A stretch of 64,000 bases of DNA from JAFGXW01 sp964634385 (GTDB lineage Bacteria; Bacillota_I; Bacilli_A; Izemoplasmatales; Izemoplasmataceae). Below, in pieces: positions 54,125 through 63,387 of the stretch. Each line of letters starts with the position of its first letter. Positions within the stretch are counted from its first letter, which is position 1. Below the pieces are notes generated by a model. That model had not been told where the DNA came from. It saw only the letters and a list, made by a program, of their open reading frames with translations, and searched no databases. Location of the stretch: assembly GCA_964634385.1 (NCBI GenBank), contig CAZWIZ010000001.1, positions 62,001-126,000 of the forward strand, in the 5' to 3' direction. The translations under genes and the position numbers were made by a program.

Positions 54125-54634
54125 TCTTGTCTTCCTTTCTTCTTGTTGTTATACTTTCCATTGCAATATTACTTACAAATCTAATAATAAGAACAATAAT
54201 CATTATCTCAGCTAGATAAGTAATATTAAAAGTACTTAATACTACATAAATTATCATCACAGTTCAGATAACGTTAATATAAATCCGTTTTTGACATCAA
54301 GACTTTTATCTAATACACTTGGAATAATATTAAATAATGTTGCCGTGAATAAACTATAATCAAGAATATTTTAATCTCTCTATCAATTACACCTGAAATA
54401 ATAGAATACATTAATCATAAAGATATTAAATTATATAAAACCAACGTAAATATTGATTTACATTTATTAAAAGGTATTTGTAATTTATTCTTACCTATTG
54501 AGAAAATAATATCTTGTTTCTAATTCTTGTTTCTTTTTTTTTACTTTAAAGATGAAATAACTGTTCCTTTTGTTGTTGCTTTTTTATTGTGAAGTTTTTA
54601 GTTTTTTCTGTTGTCTATTAAATCACTCTTTTAC
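54125..54634 (-). pseudogene. Decayed membrane-protein gene between ord and ortA
   Basis: No intact frame in 510 bases, but the minus strand yields membrane-like pieces in shifting frames: SGVIDREIKIFL, then DYSLFTATLFNIIPSVLDK, then IIYVVLSTFNITYLAEIMIIV with a charged end SITTRRKEDKND near ortA. At least three frame changes. Probably a lost transporter of this operon (many ornithine clusters carry one). Family not recognised. Confidence 0.6.
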
Positions 54635-55681
54635 TTATTTTTCTAATAGTTTTCTCATATCTCCCATTATTGCTCTTGGAACCGGTAAATCAATCATTGT
54701 TTTTAATCCTGGTTTTGAATTTAAAACATGAGGAATCATATTTACACACATTGCAATGGTTCCTATTCCACCATCAATTTCTGGTGTTATTGCCATATGT
54801 ATATTTGGTGTCCCCTTAATATTAATATAGTCTCCAGTGTGTGTTCCTTCTAATTCTGGCTCAATTTGTTGTGGATGTTTCATATTAATAAATACTTTAT
54901 TATTAATTAATCCTTGTCCAGTCATATTTACACCAGCAACATTCCCCTTTAATGCTTCTCCATATTTACTTTTTCTATCTACAGATGTTATTATAGGAGA
55001 CATTTGTTGTTTAAATTCATCTAATTCAACTCCGATTGCATCTGCAATCATATTAACACTTTCAGAAAATCCTACATGTCCTGCCAAAGATCCATCTTTT
55101 ATACCCTTATTAAATTTATCAACAGTAATTCCAACTCCTTGTTCCTCCATAACAGATGGTCCAAAAGGGCTTAAACTATTAACTCTATTAGCTTCTATAT
55201 GAGCAACCTCAGTCATTACCCCCGTTAAAGCAACAACTAATAAATCCATAATAAATCCTGGATTTATCCCTGTTCCAAGAACAGTAACAGAATTCTCTTT
55301 TGCAATTTTATCTAACTCAGCAGCAAGTTTAGGATTTTGTGCTTTTGGATAAGCCATTTCTTCAGCCGTGCTTATAACGTTTATTCCTTTTTCCAAAATT
55401 AATTTCATTTTAGGAAATGCTTTTTGTGTATATGAATCGGTTGCGAGTAATACAATATCACAATTGTTTTTATCTAATAATTCATCAATATTGCTTGTGA
55501 TAATTACTTCTTGATGATTATTTTGAGCACTCTCTATGGCACTAAAAATACTTTTCCCTATTAAGTTAGGATGAAGATCACATACACCAGTGATTTCAAT
55601 TCCTTTTTTTGATAAAAGCATATCTGCCATTCCTCTTCCCATCGCTCCAAATCCCCAAATTACAACTTTTATATTTTTCAT
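54635..55681 (-). CDS. ord: 2,4-diaminopentanoate dehydrogenase
   Basis: 348 residues. NAD(P)-binding VIWGFGAMGRGMADMLL, then GTGINPGFIMDLL and a dihydrodipicolinate-reductase-like C-terminal domain. Oxidatively deaminates 2,4-diaminopentanoate to 2-amino-4-ketopentanoate. First gene of the ornithine operon; AAAAGGAG 8 bases before ATG. Confidence 0.93.
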   Translation of the reverse strand: MKNIKVVIWGFGAMGRGMADMLLSKKGIEITGVCDLHPNLIGKSIFSAIESAQNNHQEVIITSNIDELLDKNNCDIVLLATDSYTQKAFPKMKLILEKGINVISTAEEMAYPKAQNPKLAAELDKIAKENSVTVLGTGINPGFIMDLLVVALTGVMTEVAHIEANRVNSLSPFGPSVMEEQGVGITVDKFNKGIKDGSLAGHVGFSESVNMIADAIGVELDEFKQQMSPIITSVDRKSKYGEALKGNVAGVNMTGQGLINNKVFINMKHPQQIEPELEGTHTGDYINIKGTPNIHMAITPEIDGGIGTIAMCVNMIPHVLNSKPGLKTMIDLPVPRAIMGDMRKLLEK

Positions 55682-55802
55682 GTTAAACTCCTTTTATAGT
55701 GTATTGTATTGCCATAATATATAATATCATAAAAACCCTTTCACTTAAATGCTTTTATATATCAAATATATAAAAAATAAGGATTAATATTTTATCTTCA
55801 TA

Positions 55803-55831
55803 AAAAAGCAAACACAAGATATGCCTGCTTT
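55803..55831 (-). terminator. Intrinsic terminator after iorB
   Basis: Minus strand AAAGCAGGC...TTTGCTTT stem followed by TTTTTTAT, 20 bases after the iorB stop. Confidence 0.8.
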
Positions 55832-55851
55832 ATCATTATAAGTAAACCTAT

Positions 55852-56424
55852 CTATCTAACTTGATTTTGTCCGATTTTAAATGCTTTTAAATTTATATCT
55901 AAAAACTGTGGTTTTACATTCTCTTCAATGGCTTTTTCCCATTCAAGAGGTTTTGATAGTAAAATCTTTGATAATACTCCTAGCATTATTAAATTAACAA
56001 CTTTCACATTCCCTAATTCATTCGCAAACTGTTGAGCTTCTAAAGAATAGGTTTTAACTTTATTACTAATTGTTTTAATAATATCTTTAGGATACGGAAC
56101 TTTCCCATTTAAGGTTACCATGGAATTAATTTTGTGATTATTCACAATTAATATCCCATCTTTTTTTAAATAATCTATGTTTCTAGCTGCTTCCATTTGC
56201 TCAAAAGAAATCAAAATATCTGCACTTCCTCTTTCAATAACCGGAGAGAAAACTTTATCACCATATCTAATTTCAGATGAAACACTTCCATTTCGTTGAC
56301 TCATTCCGTGGATTTCACTCATCTTTACATCATACCCTGCATTAATCAATACATTACACATGATTTTCGCAGCTAAAATAGTTCCTTGTCCACCAACTCC
56401 AACAAATTTAATTGACTTATTCAT
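55852..56424 (-). CDS. iorB: Indolepyruvate:ferredoxin oxidoreductase, beta subunit
   Basis: 190 residues; VGVGGQGTILAAKIM at the N-terminus and GMSQRNGSVSSEIRYGDKVFSP are the gamma-domain hallmarks. With IorA it oxidatively decarboxylates aryl pyruvates, reducing ferredoxin. ATG at 56424 follows AAGGAGGG and overlaps iorA by 8 bases (ATGAATAA). TAG stop. Confidence 0.93.
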   Translation of the reverse strand: MNKSIKFVGVGGQGTILAAKIMCNVLINAGYDVKMSEIHGMSQRNGSVSSEIRYGDKVFSPVIERGSADILISFEQMEAARNIDYLKKDGILIVNNHKINSMVTLNGKVPYPKDIIKTISNKVKTYSLEAQQFANELGNVKVVNLIMLGVLSKILLSKPLEWEKAIEENVKPQFLDINLKAFKIGQNQVR

Positions 56425-58210
56425 CAAATCCCTCCTTCACTATCGCATCAAAAGGACATATTTGAAGACATATATCACATCCAACACATGTATTAGAATC
56501 AATTATAACTTTTTTATTTCCCGGATCAAATATTAATGAAGGACATCCACTTTTTAAACAAAGTTTACACCCAGTACATTTATCAGGAATAACAACATCC
56601 TTTGTTTTCCACATATCGTTATATAATTCATAATCTTCTTCTCTATATTTCTTTTTTAATACACATGGCCAACTTGTAATAATAACTGAGATTTCATTCA
56701 ATTCTAAAGCCCAATCAATAGTTTCTTTTACTACTTGTAAATTATTAGGGTCTATTTTTCTAACATGTTTAATTCCAATTGCTTTTACCATAGCTTCGAT
56801 ATCTAATACCGTACTATATTCACCTTGTAATTTATATCCAGTTCCTGGATTATCTTGTTGTCCAGTCATTCCAGTAGTTCTATTATCTAAAATAACATTA
56901 ATAGTTTTACCACCGTTATAAACTGTATTAATTAACGAATTTATTCCTGTGTGAAAAAAAGTAGAATCTCCAATAATTGATACAATTCTTTTTTTATTAT
57001 TAGGATCTAAATCCAATATTTTTTGAGCTCCATGTCCGCTACTTAATGAAGCTCCCATACAAATTAGCCAATCCATTATATTATATGGTTCTCCTACAGC
57101 CAAGCTGTAGCACCCTATATCACCAGATACAATTATTTGATTACGTTTTTTTCCTAATTCGTAAAAAAAACCTCGATGAGGACACCCGCTACAAAAAGTA
57201 GGAGGTCTTCCAACAAAAAGTTCCTCATCTAATTCTATACTGTCAAAGTTTTCACTTAAAGCATACTTTTTAATTACATCCGGAGTCATTTCTCCAGTAT
57301 ATGGAAATAAATCTTTTCCAATGCATTTTTTTCCAAGAATCTTTATAAATTCTTCAATATATGGATCATTTTCTTCAATCACGTAAACTTTATCATATTT
57401 ATCACAAAAATCAGAAATAAGTTTATTAGGTAATGGATTTGTAAATCCAAGTTTTAAATATGATACTGTATCTCCAAATGCCTCTTTTGCATATTCAAAA
57501 CTAATTCCCGAGCTAATTACTCCAGTTTTTGAATTATTATCAATTTCATAATTCCATTTTGAAATTTCACTATATTCTTTTAATCTATTAGTTCTATATT
57601 CCACTTTATGTCTTAATTTTCTTCCAATAGCAGGTACAGCTACATACTTATCAAACTTTTTAACATAAGGTATTATATCAATTTTTTTTCTTTCTCCAAG
57701 CTCAACAATACTTTTAGAATGGCATACCCTTGTTGTCATTCTAAATAACACAACGCTATCATATTTTTCACTTATATTATAAGCATCAATAATCATATCC
57801 TTTGATTCTTGACTATTTGATGGCTCCATCATAGGGATTTTTGCAAACTTAGCATAATTCCTATTATCTTGTTCGTTTTGGCTTGAATACATTCCAGGTT
57901 CATCTGCGGTAACTAAAACACATCCACCAGTAACTCCTGTGTAAGAAAAAGTAAATAATGGATCAGCAGCAACATTAACTCCAACATGTTTCATTGCAGC
58001 AAAACTTCTACCACCAGCTATGCTGGCACCTATTACAGATTCAAGTGCAACCTTCTCGTTGGATGCCCACTCAGCGATTATTTCTTTATAAGTTGAAACG
58101 TTTTGTAAAATTTCAGTACTAGGAGTACCGGGGTAAGCTGAAGCAAAATGAACTCCAGCCTCAAAAACACCTCTAGCAATAGCTTCATTTCCAGATAAAA
58201 TTTTTCTCAT
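56417..58210 (-). CDS. iorA: Indolepyruvate:ferredoxin oxidoreductase, alpha subunit
   Basis: 597 residues. N-terminal pyrimidine-binding part with GNEAIARGVFEAG and AYPGTPSTEI, TPP-binding part with CSGCPHRGFFYEL, GDIGCYSLAV and IGDSTFFHTGINSL...DNRTTGMTGQQ, then a C-terminal two-cluster ferredoxin domain (CTGCKLC..CP, CVGCDIC..CP). Converts transaminated Trp, Phe or Tyr to acyl-CoA in anaerobes. First gene of iorAB. Confidence 0.95.
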   Translation of the reverse strand: MRKILSGNEAIARGVFEAGVHFASAYPGTPSTEILQNVSTYKEIIAEWASNEKVALESVIGASIAGGRSFAAMKHVGVNVAADPLFTFSYTGVTGGCVLVTADEPGMYSSQNEQDNRNYAKFAKIPMMEPSNSQESKDMIIDAYNISEKYDSVVLFRMTTRVCHSKSIVELGERKKIDIIPYVKKFDKYVAVPAIGRKLRHKVEYRTNRLKEYSEISKWNYEIDNNSKTGVISSGISFEYAKEAFGDTVSYLKLGFTNPLPNKLISDFCDKYDKVYVIEENDPYIEEFIKILGKKCIGKDLFPYTGEMTPDVIKKYALSENFDSIELDEELFVGRPPTFCSGCPHRGFFYELGKKRNQIIVSGDIGCYSLAVGEPYNIMDWLICMGASLSSGHGAQKILDLDPNNKKRIVSIIGDSTFFHTGINSLINTVYNGGKTINVILDNRTTGMTGQQDNPGTGYKLQGEYSTVLDIEAMVKAIGIKHVRKIDPNNLQVVKETIDWALELNEISVIITSWPCVLKKKYREEDYELYNDMWKTKDVVIPDKCTGCKLCLKSGCPSLIFDPGNKKVIIDSNTCVGCDICLQICPFDAIVKEGFDE

Positions 58211-58508
58211 ATAGTTTTTCTCCTTATATAGTATTTGTATAAGAATTCAATAATTCTATACATCTTTCTTTTCGAAATCCGCTATAAATTTATATTTATA
58301 ATAAAATTATAGTACTATAATGATTATAGTTACAATTAAAAACAGAACTTTTTTACAACAAATAATAAAAAATAAATCATCTACTATGTAATTATATCAA
58401 AGAAATATAAAAAGCTCAAAGTAAAACTGGCAGTTTAATGTAATCGCTACCACTTTATAGAGCTAAAGCAATAAAATAATGTCATTTTAATAAACGTATT
58501 TTTTCATA
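58211..58508. other. AT-rich intergenic stretch, no gene seen
   Basis: Contains the upstream region of iorA, with a TATAGTACTATAATGATTAT stretch (about 58309-58328) that could be its promoter and operator, and no convincing open frame. Confidence 0.4.
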
Positions 58509-58512
58509 AAAA

Positions 58513-58536
58513 ATAATCTACTATTAGTAGATTATT
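58513..58536 (-). terminator. Intrinsic terminator after surE
   Basis: Perfect AATAATCTACT/AGTAGATTATT stem beginning one base after the surE stop, with T run. Confidence 0.85.
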
Positions 58537-58537
58537 T

Positions 58538-59206
58538 TTATACATATAATTTTGATATCGAGGTATATCCTTTTTTGAAAGCATAAGCATCAGTATTTTT
58601 AGGTAAATTATTATTCTCTATAATTTTTCTATTAGGAATGTATTTATTATTTAAAATTGCTGGTTTATAATTATATTTTTGATAAAACAATTCCGTATGT
58701 AATATCCCTTTTGATTGCTTAAAACTTTCTTTTGGAAAATTTATATTCAATGTATATTTTGTTGAAAGAAGATCATTATCTAAAACATATTTTAAACTTT
58801 TTTCAAATTCTTTTTTTACCATAGAAATTCCTTTATTATCAGATGAAAAAGCTATAGATTTGAATCCGAAATGTTGCGCTTGAAAACACGCACCAAGAGT
58901 CCCAGAATATTTTGTATCAAATCCTAAATTATATCCATTATTTATCCCCGATACAACAAGATCTGGTGTCAATTTTAATCCGCCTAAAGAAAAGTTTACA
59001 CAATCAACCGGAGTTCCTTCTACACTATATGTAAATTCATCAATTTTTTTATAATTAACTCCTCCAATAGTTAAAGCCATACTTTTAGCACTTTGTTCAA
59101 TTGCAGGGGCAATTGTATATACAGTTCCATATTTTTTAAGAACTTCTTTTGCATATATTAATTTAGTAGAATTAATTCCATCATCATTTGTTAGTAATAT
59201 TAGCAT
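58538..59206 (-). CDS. surE: 5'/3'-nucleotidase SurE
   Basis: 222 residues, a little shorter than the usual 250. Metal site MLILLTNDDGINS (Asp8, Asp9), SAKSMALT and VVSGINNGYNLGFDTKYSGTLGAC are intact. Removes phosphate from nucleoside monophosphates and related compounds. Single gene between two terminators. Confidence 0.92.
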   Translation of the reverse strand: MLILLTNDDGINSTKLIYAKEVLKKYGTVYTIAPAIEQSAKSMALTIGGVNYKKIDEFTYSVEGTPVDCVNFSLGGLKLTPDLVVSGINNGYNLGFDTKYSGTLGACFQAQHFGFKSIAFSSDNKGISMVKKEFEKSLKYVLDNDLLSTKYTLNINFPKESFKQSKGILHTELFYQKYNYKPAILNNKYIPNRKIIENNNLPKNTDAYAFKKGYTSISKLYV

Positions 59207-59368
59207 TTGTACACCTCTATATATTTTTTAACAGTCATAATTTTTATTGTTTTTGACTTTTTTATGTTCTATCATAATTTAACATATAACCTCTATTTTT
59301 ACAATCGTTATCAATAGAATTATGCTTACTGTACATTTTACTTAATTCCAACATTTATATATTTATTA

Positions 59369-59402
59369 AAAAAAATAGATTTAACAAAAATCTATTTTTT
59401 TA
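59369..59402 (-). terminator. Intrinsic terminator after the glutamate symporter gene
   Basis: AAAAATAGATTT/AAATCTATTTTTT arms with a 5-base loop and T run. Confidence 0.85.
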
Positions 59403-59433
59403 TAGTTTTTATGAATATCTTACTTCAGAGTAT

Positions 59434-60855
59434 CTAATCTTTGTTTTTATTAACCATTATAAGTATTCCTACTAAAATTAAAATATAAATTGTAGGAACC
59501 AAAAATACCAAGACTATATAAATTGAATTTCCAGTTGTGATCGCTAAGCCTGGAAACATCAATAAAGCAAACAAAGGTAAAGCCATCGTGATAGCAGTCC
59601 CACTTCCTAATACTAATTCCTCTGCAACTGGAGAATCAAATTCAGGATCAACTCCTTTAAGAAGTGCTAATCCGGTAGATGCAGTACCTGTTAACATTCC
59701 AGAAAGTCCTAAGAAATATTCAACATAATATTTTTTGTCATATGCTATCTTAACTAAAAAATGAATTGCAATAAATGTTAATCCTCCCCCAACTACAGCC
59801 ATAACTATTACTAATAAATAATATTCTTTAATCGCAGTAATCGTGATAGTCAATACTGCAGCAGTAATTAAAAAATTAAATGCAATTGAACTAATATTAG
59901 ATAAAATATAATTATTAGTTAGAAAATTAGTATTTTTACCTCGTTTTTCAAAATGGTTTAATATTTTTCTAAATAATAACGCATATACAATACCAATTAA
60001 GAAATTAAATCCATGGAAAACTCCACTAAATGTTTCGCCTAAACTTCCTATAGAAGGAAGAATATAATTTTCTAAAACAACCAAAGTTAAATATACAAAT
60101 CCATAAATTACAAAAATAATTACTACTTGAGTTGTAAGTGCATCAAAAACTCTCAATTCTTTTATTGTCTCAAATTCAAAAGTTTCTTTAATATTTGATT
60201 TTTCAGAATGAGTCTTACTAACACTTAAATTATATTTTCTAGCTAAATAGTTTAAAGCAATAACTCCTATAATACCACCAACTAAAAATCCTACTGATGC
60301 AATAGTAGCACCAAGAGCAGATCCTTCAACTAAAACACCTACACCATCTGCATAACCAGCTCCTATAGTAGTAGCAAGACCAGGCCCTTGTCCGAATCCT
60401 AGAGGTAAAAGTAATCCAGCTCCTAAAAATATATCTTTAAAAAAGGCAAATACAATGCTCACACCAATTATAGCTTGAAATAAATAAATAATAACAATAA
60501 TCATACCTGTAGACCAAATCTTCTTTGTTGTTTTATTGTCGCCTTTTTTAAGAGATAATGCTATAAATCCAATTGCTAACGAATGATAAATAATGTCTCT
60601 TAAAATACCGTTTCTGTTTAGCATTATTAATCCGTCTAAATTAGTTGTGCTACCTTCATTATATAAATCTAATGGAATAATATTCAGAAATCCGTCAGAT
60701 AAAATTAATCCGATAAATCCTGCAATTAAAGCAGTAGGAATAATAACCCTATTTAAAAACGGAATTTTTTCCTTAATTATTTTAGCGACAAACAATAATA
60801 ATCCAATATAAATAAAATAATTAATAAATCCCCAATTTTCTACTAAATCAAACAT
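59434..60855 (-). CDS. Sodium/glutamate symporter (GltS/ESS family)
   Basis: 473 residues, eleven or so hydrophobic spans, in two inverted halves each with a Gly-rich re-entrant loop: GAGLLLPLGFGQGPGLATTIGAGYADGVG and LSGMLTGTASTGLALLKGVDPEF. These are the GltS signature. Imports glutamate (or a related acid) with sodium. About 70 longer than E. coli GltS, from a polar middle loop (about 205-235). AGGAGG precedes ATG. Likely supplies glutamate as 2-oxoglutarate/transamination partner. Confidence 0.9.
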   Translation of the reverse strand: MFDLVENWGFINYFIYIGLLLFVAKIIKEKIPFLNRVIIPTALIAGFIGLILSDGFLNIIPLDLYNEGSTTNLDGLIMLNRNGILRDIIYHSLAIGFIALSLKKGDNKTTKKIWSTGMIIVIIYLFQAIIGVSIVFAFFKDIFLGAGLLLPLGFGQGPGLATTIGAGYADGVGVLVEGSALGATIASVGFLVGGIIGVIALNYLARKYNLSVSKTHSEKSNIKETFEFETIKELRVFDALTTQVVIIFVIYGFVYLTLVVLENYILPSIGSLGETFSGVFHGFNFLIGIVYALLFRKILNHFEKRGKNTNFLTNNYILSNISSIAFNFLITAAVLTITITAIKEYYLLVIVMAVVGGGLTFIAIHFLVKIAYDKKYYVEYFLGLSGMLTGTASTGLALLKGVDPEFDSPVAEELVLGSGTAITMALPLFALLMFPGLAITTGNSIYIVLVFLVPTIYILILVGILIMVNKNKD

Positions 60856-61064
60856 AATATAATTCCTCCTATTAACTATTTTTACATTTTATTACTGAAA
60901 AGGCACTAAGTAAATATTTAAAATTTTTAATATGTAATAATCTTTAAATTTTTCTTTGTTATATTTTTACACTCCCATATCACTAACCCGTTTGTCTTTT
61001 ATACCTGCCATTATTATACCATAAAGTGAATAAGGATAAAAAATATTTTTAGATAATATATGTT

Positions 61065-61691
61065 TTACCTGTTTATAATGAATTTTCGGATATATTCTGC
61101 TAAATACTGCGCTTGATCATTGTTGTATTTTACGTGTGCTAAATCTTTTTCTTTTCCATTATACTCATATAAAGATATAAAAGCATATGTAAGAATTCTT
61201 TTATCTTCAATATAATTACTTATTAATTCTTTATAAATTAATAATTCGCTTTTCTTTTTTGTCCATGTTCCTTTTATTTTTTTGAAATTATCAACCATCC
61301 TCATTTCTAATAGTAATAATGACTCATTATACTTAATAATAAAATCAATTCTCATTTTTTTAGACATTTTTATAATATACTCAAAATAGATTTCAATTTT
61401 ATCATACTCTTCGTTTGAAATACTTTTCTTTAAATTATCTATAACTCGACTCATAATAACAAAGCTATCCAGCCATGATACTATTTCACTAATGGAGACC
61501 TCTCTTCTAAATGCTTTTTTAAGACTAAACATCCTTCTTAATTGATTTGCATAAGATTTATGACGAATAATTTCACCTCTTGCATTCATTAAACCTTTAG
61601 TAATCTTCCATCCATTATAGATATCCAAACTATCAACAAATTCGTTATACTGTTTAGGATTTTTAAAATATCCCAAAGCATCTTGTTTCAT
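61065..61691 (-). CDS. Uncharacterised protein, possible PD-(D/E)XK-like fold
   Basis: 208 residues, not recognised. Strongly charged and helical with no membrane span. The run RIDFIIKYNESLLLLEMRMVD followed by ELLIYKELISNYI looks like the Asp...Glu-x-Lys core of restriction-like nucleases, but the Lys is Arg and this is only a resemblance. AGGTGAT lies 6 bases before the ATG. Monocistronic, next to the decayed tRNA region. Confidence 0.45.
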   Translation of the reverse strand: MKQDALGYFKNPKQYNEFVDSLDIYNGWKITKGLMNARGEIIRHKSYANQLRRMFSLKKAFRREVSISEIVSWLDSFVIMSRVIDNLKKSISNEEYDKIEIYFEYIIKMSKKMRIDFIIKYNESLLLLEMRMVDNFKKIKGTWTKKKSELLIYKELISNYIEDKRILTYAFISLYEYNGKEKDLAHVKYNNDQAQYLAEYIRKFIINR

Positions 61692-61895
61692 CGTATCACC
61701 TCAAAATTATAATACTGATATAATTTCCTTTTTACTTAATAATTTATAATTTTAAAAAATTGTAAATATACATATATAGAAATTAAGACTATATTACATT
61801 TCTTATAGTTAGTAAAAATGCAATCTAAAAATAAAGAAAAATCTAACTTATAAATATAAGAATGATGTAATCTTTTGTAGGAAGAACAAAATTAG
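61692..61895. other. AT-rich intergenic stretch, no gene seen
   Basis: Upstream region of the unknown gene at 61065-61691; no frame, tRNA or terminator noticed before the duplicated block starts at 61896. Confidence 0.4.
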
Positions 61896-62003
61896 AGAAA
61901 ATGAAAAGACAACAAAGTCTATTAAAGCCCTTTGTTGTCTTATTTTTAAAATTATTATTCGAAGTAAAATTCAACTGTCGATACATGGATTTTCAGCCCA
62001 TTT
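61896..62003 (-). repeat. Degenerate copy of the tRNA-Phe 3' region and terminator
   Basis: Aligns without gaps, offset 406 bases, to 62302-62409: the terminator hairpin (AACAAAGTCTATTAAAG..CTTTGTTGTC) and the 3' and anticodon part of tRNA-Phe (CGA-ACATGGATTTTCAG). The tRNA part has many changes while the hairpin is nearly perfect. Confidence 0.75.
61952..62003 (-). pseudogene. tRNA-Phe pseudogene (3' half)
   Basis: Anticodon loop CTGAAAATC is kept, but the acceptor 3' strand and CCA are destroyed (ATTATTATTCGAAG in place of GGTGGCTCGGGGC) and the 5' half is absent. Not functional. Confidence 0.7.
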
Positions 62004-62097
62004 AGTTGGAAGTGTGCAAGTAATATCTAATGGTATTGGAGACCCTTTTTATACAAAAATTATACCTTTTACAAGCTATTCTTATTATTGCAATTCC

Positions 62098-62165
62098 TAG
62101 TGTCAAATCATTTTAGAAAATAGATGATATAATAAAAAGCACATAGTGATAAGTGGTGGAATCCC
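62098..62165 (+). mobile_element. Possible third, decayed end of the same insertion sequence
   Basis: TAGTGTCAAATCATTTTAGAAAA...GATATAATAAAAAGCAC resembles the IS ends at 16457 and 19604 with a short internal loss. No transposase. Confidence 0.4.
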
Positions 62166-62310
62166 CATAGGTATTCGTCATTTTTTTCAGAAATAATAGT
62201 ATAACAAAGTAAAGAAGTCTTCTGTGAATATATAAAAATATATGTAAAACAAAAATCAGTCGGAGAGTCCCATCGCCCTTAGTCGGAGAGCTAAAAACAG
62301 AAGAAAATAA

Positions 62311-62346
62311 AAAAACAACAAAGTCTATTAAAGGGCTTTGTTGTCT
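62311..62346 (-). terminator. Terminator of the tRNA operon
   Basis: Minus strand ACAACAAAG...CTTTGTTGT stem with T run, 12 bases after tRNA-Phe. Confidence 0.85.
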
Positions 62347-62357
62347 TGTTTTTAAGA

Positions 62358-62433
62358 TGGTGGCTCGGGGCAGAATTGAACTGTCGACACATGGATTTTC
62401 AGTCCATTGCTCTACCGACTGAGCTACCGAGCC
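62358..62433 (-). tRNA. tRNA-Phe (GAA)
   Basis: 76 bases, complete cloverleaf, anticodon loop CTGAAAA, encoded CCA end. Last gene of the tRNA cluster. Confidence 0.95.
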
Positions 62434-62438
62434 ATAAA

Positions 62439-62514
62439 TGGCGGTCCCGACGAGAATCGAACTCGCGATCTCCTGAGTGACAGTCAGGCATGTTAACCGC
62501 TACACCACGGGACC
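62439..62514 (-). tRNA. tRNA-Asp (GTC)
   Basis: 76 bases, acceptor GGTCCCG/CGGGACC, anticodon loop CTGTCAC, CCA encoded. Confidence 0.95.
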
Positions 62515-62515
62515 A

Positions 62516-62592
<77 letters not shown>

Positions 62593-62644
62593 GTATTATA
62601 AACTATTATGTTCATTTAATTATTTTATATATATAAAATTATAA

Positions 62645-62738
62645 TGGCGGAGGAAGAGGGATTCGAACCCCCGCGGCGCTATAAACGCCCTGTCAGTTTT
62701 CAAGACTGATCCCTTCAGCCGGACTTGGGTATTCCTCC
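62645..62738 (-). tRNA. tRNA-Ser (TGA)
   Basis: 94 bases with long variable arm; acceptor GGAGGAA/TTCCTCC, G73, anticodon loop CTTGAAA. Confidence 0.94.
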
Positions 62739-62759
62739 GAATTGTTTAAAAACTATTAA

Positions 62760-62836
62760 TGGTGGACCCGGCAGGAGTCGAACCTGCGACCTACCGGTTA
62801 TGAGCCGGGAGCTCTAACCACCTGAGCTACGGGTCC
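62760..62836 (-). tRNA. tRNA with CAT anticodon, probably tRNA-Ile2 (lysidine)
   Basis: 77 bases. GGACCCG start and GGCTCATAACC resemble Bacillota tRNA-Ile2 with modified CAU reading AUA. Could be an elongator Met; the neighbour at 62842 looks more like Met. Confidence 0.85.
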
Positions 62837-62841
62837 AATTT

Positions 62842-62918
62842 TGGTAGCGGCAGAGGGAGTCGAACCCACGACCTTTCGGGTATGAACCGAATGCTCTAGC
62901 CATCTGAGCTACACCGCC
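62842..62918 (-). tRNA. tRNA-Met, elongator (CAT)
   Basis: 77 bases; GGCGGTGTAGCTCAG start and GGTTCATACC match Bacillota elongator Met. Confidence 0.9.
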
Positions 62919-63027
62919 AGATACAATTTATTTGCAAAATAACATAAATCCACATTCTGTTTATTCTACAAGTAAGGCAAATACAAGAGCACTCACTCTT
63001 GTAGCCCGCACTTGTATTACTTAAACA

Positions 63028-63115
63028 TGGTACCTAGGGCCGGACTTGAACCGGCACGGTATTACTACCATTGGATTTTAAGTCCAACGCGTCTACCAAA
63101 TTCCGCCACCCAGGC
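63028..63115 (-). tRNA. tRNA-Leu (TAA)
   Basis: 88 bases, long variable arm, anticodon loop CTTAAAA, CCA encoded. Confidence 0.95.
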
Positions 63116-63118
63116 AAA

Positions 63119-63194
63119 TGGTATCCTGTAGAGGATTTGAACCTCTGACCCTCTGATTAAAAGTCAGATGCTCTACCAACTGAGCTAACAGGAC
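63119..63194 (-). tRNA. tRNA-Lys (TTT)
   Basis: 76 bases, anticodon loop CTTTTAA, acceptor GTCCTGT/ACAGGAT. Confidence 0.95.
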
Positions 63195-63201
63195 ACATTA
63201 A

Positions 63202-63278
<77 letters not shown>

Positions 63279-63283
63279 ATAAA

Positions 63284-63359
63284 TGGTGGAGAATACTGGG
63301 CTCGAACCAGTGACCCCTTGCTTGTAAGGCAAGTGCTCTCCCAACTGAGCTAATCCTCC
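63284..63359 (-). tRNA. tRNA-Val (TAC)
   Basis: 76 bases, anticodon loop CTTACAA, acceptor GGAGGAT/ATTCTCC. Confidence 0.95.
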
Positions 63360-63387
63360 ATTTATTAAAAAATAATAATATAAATTA

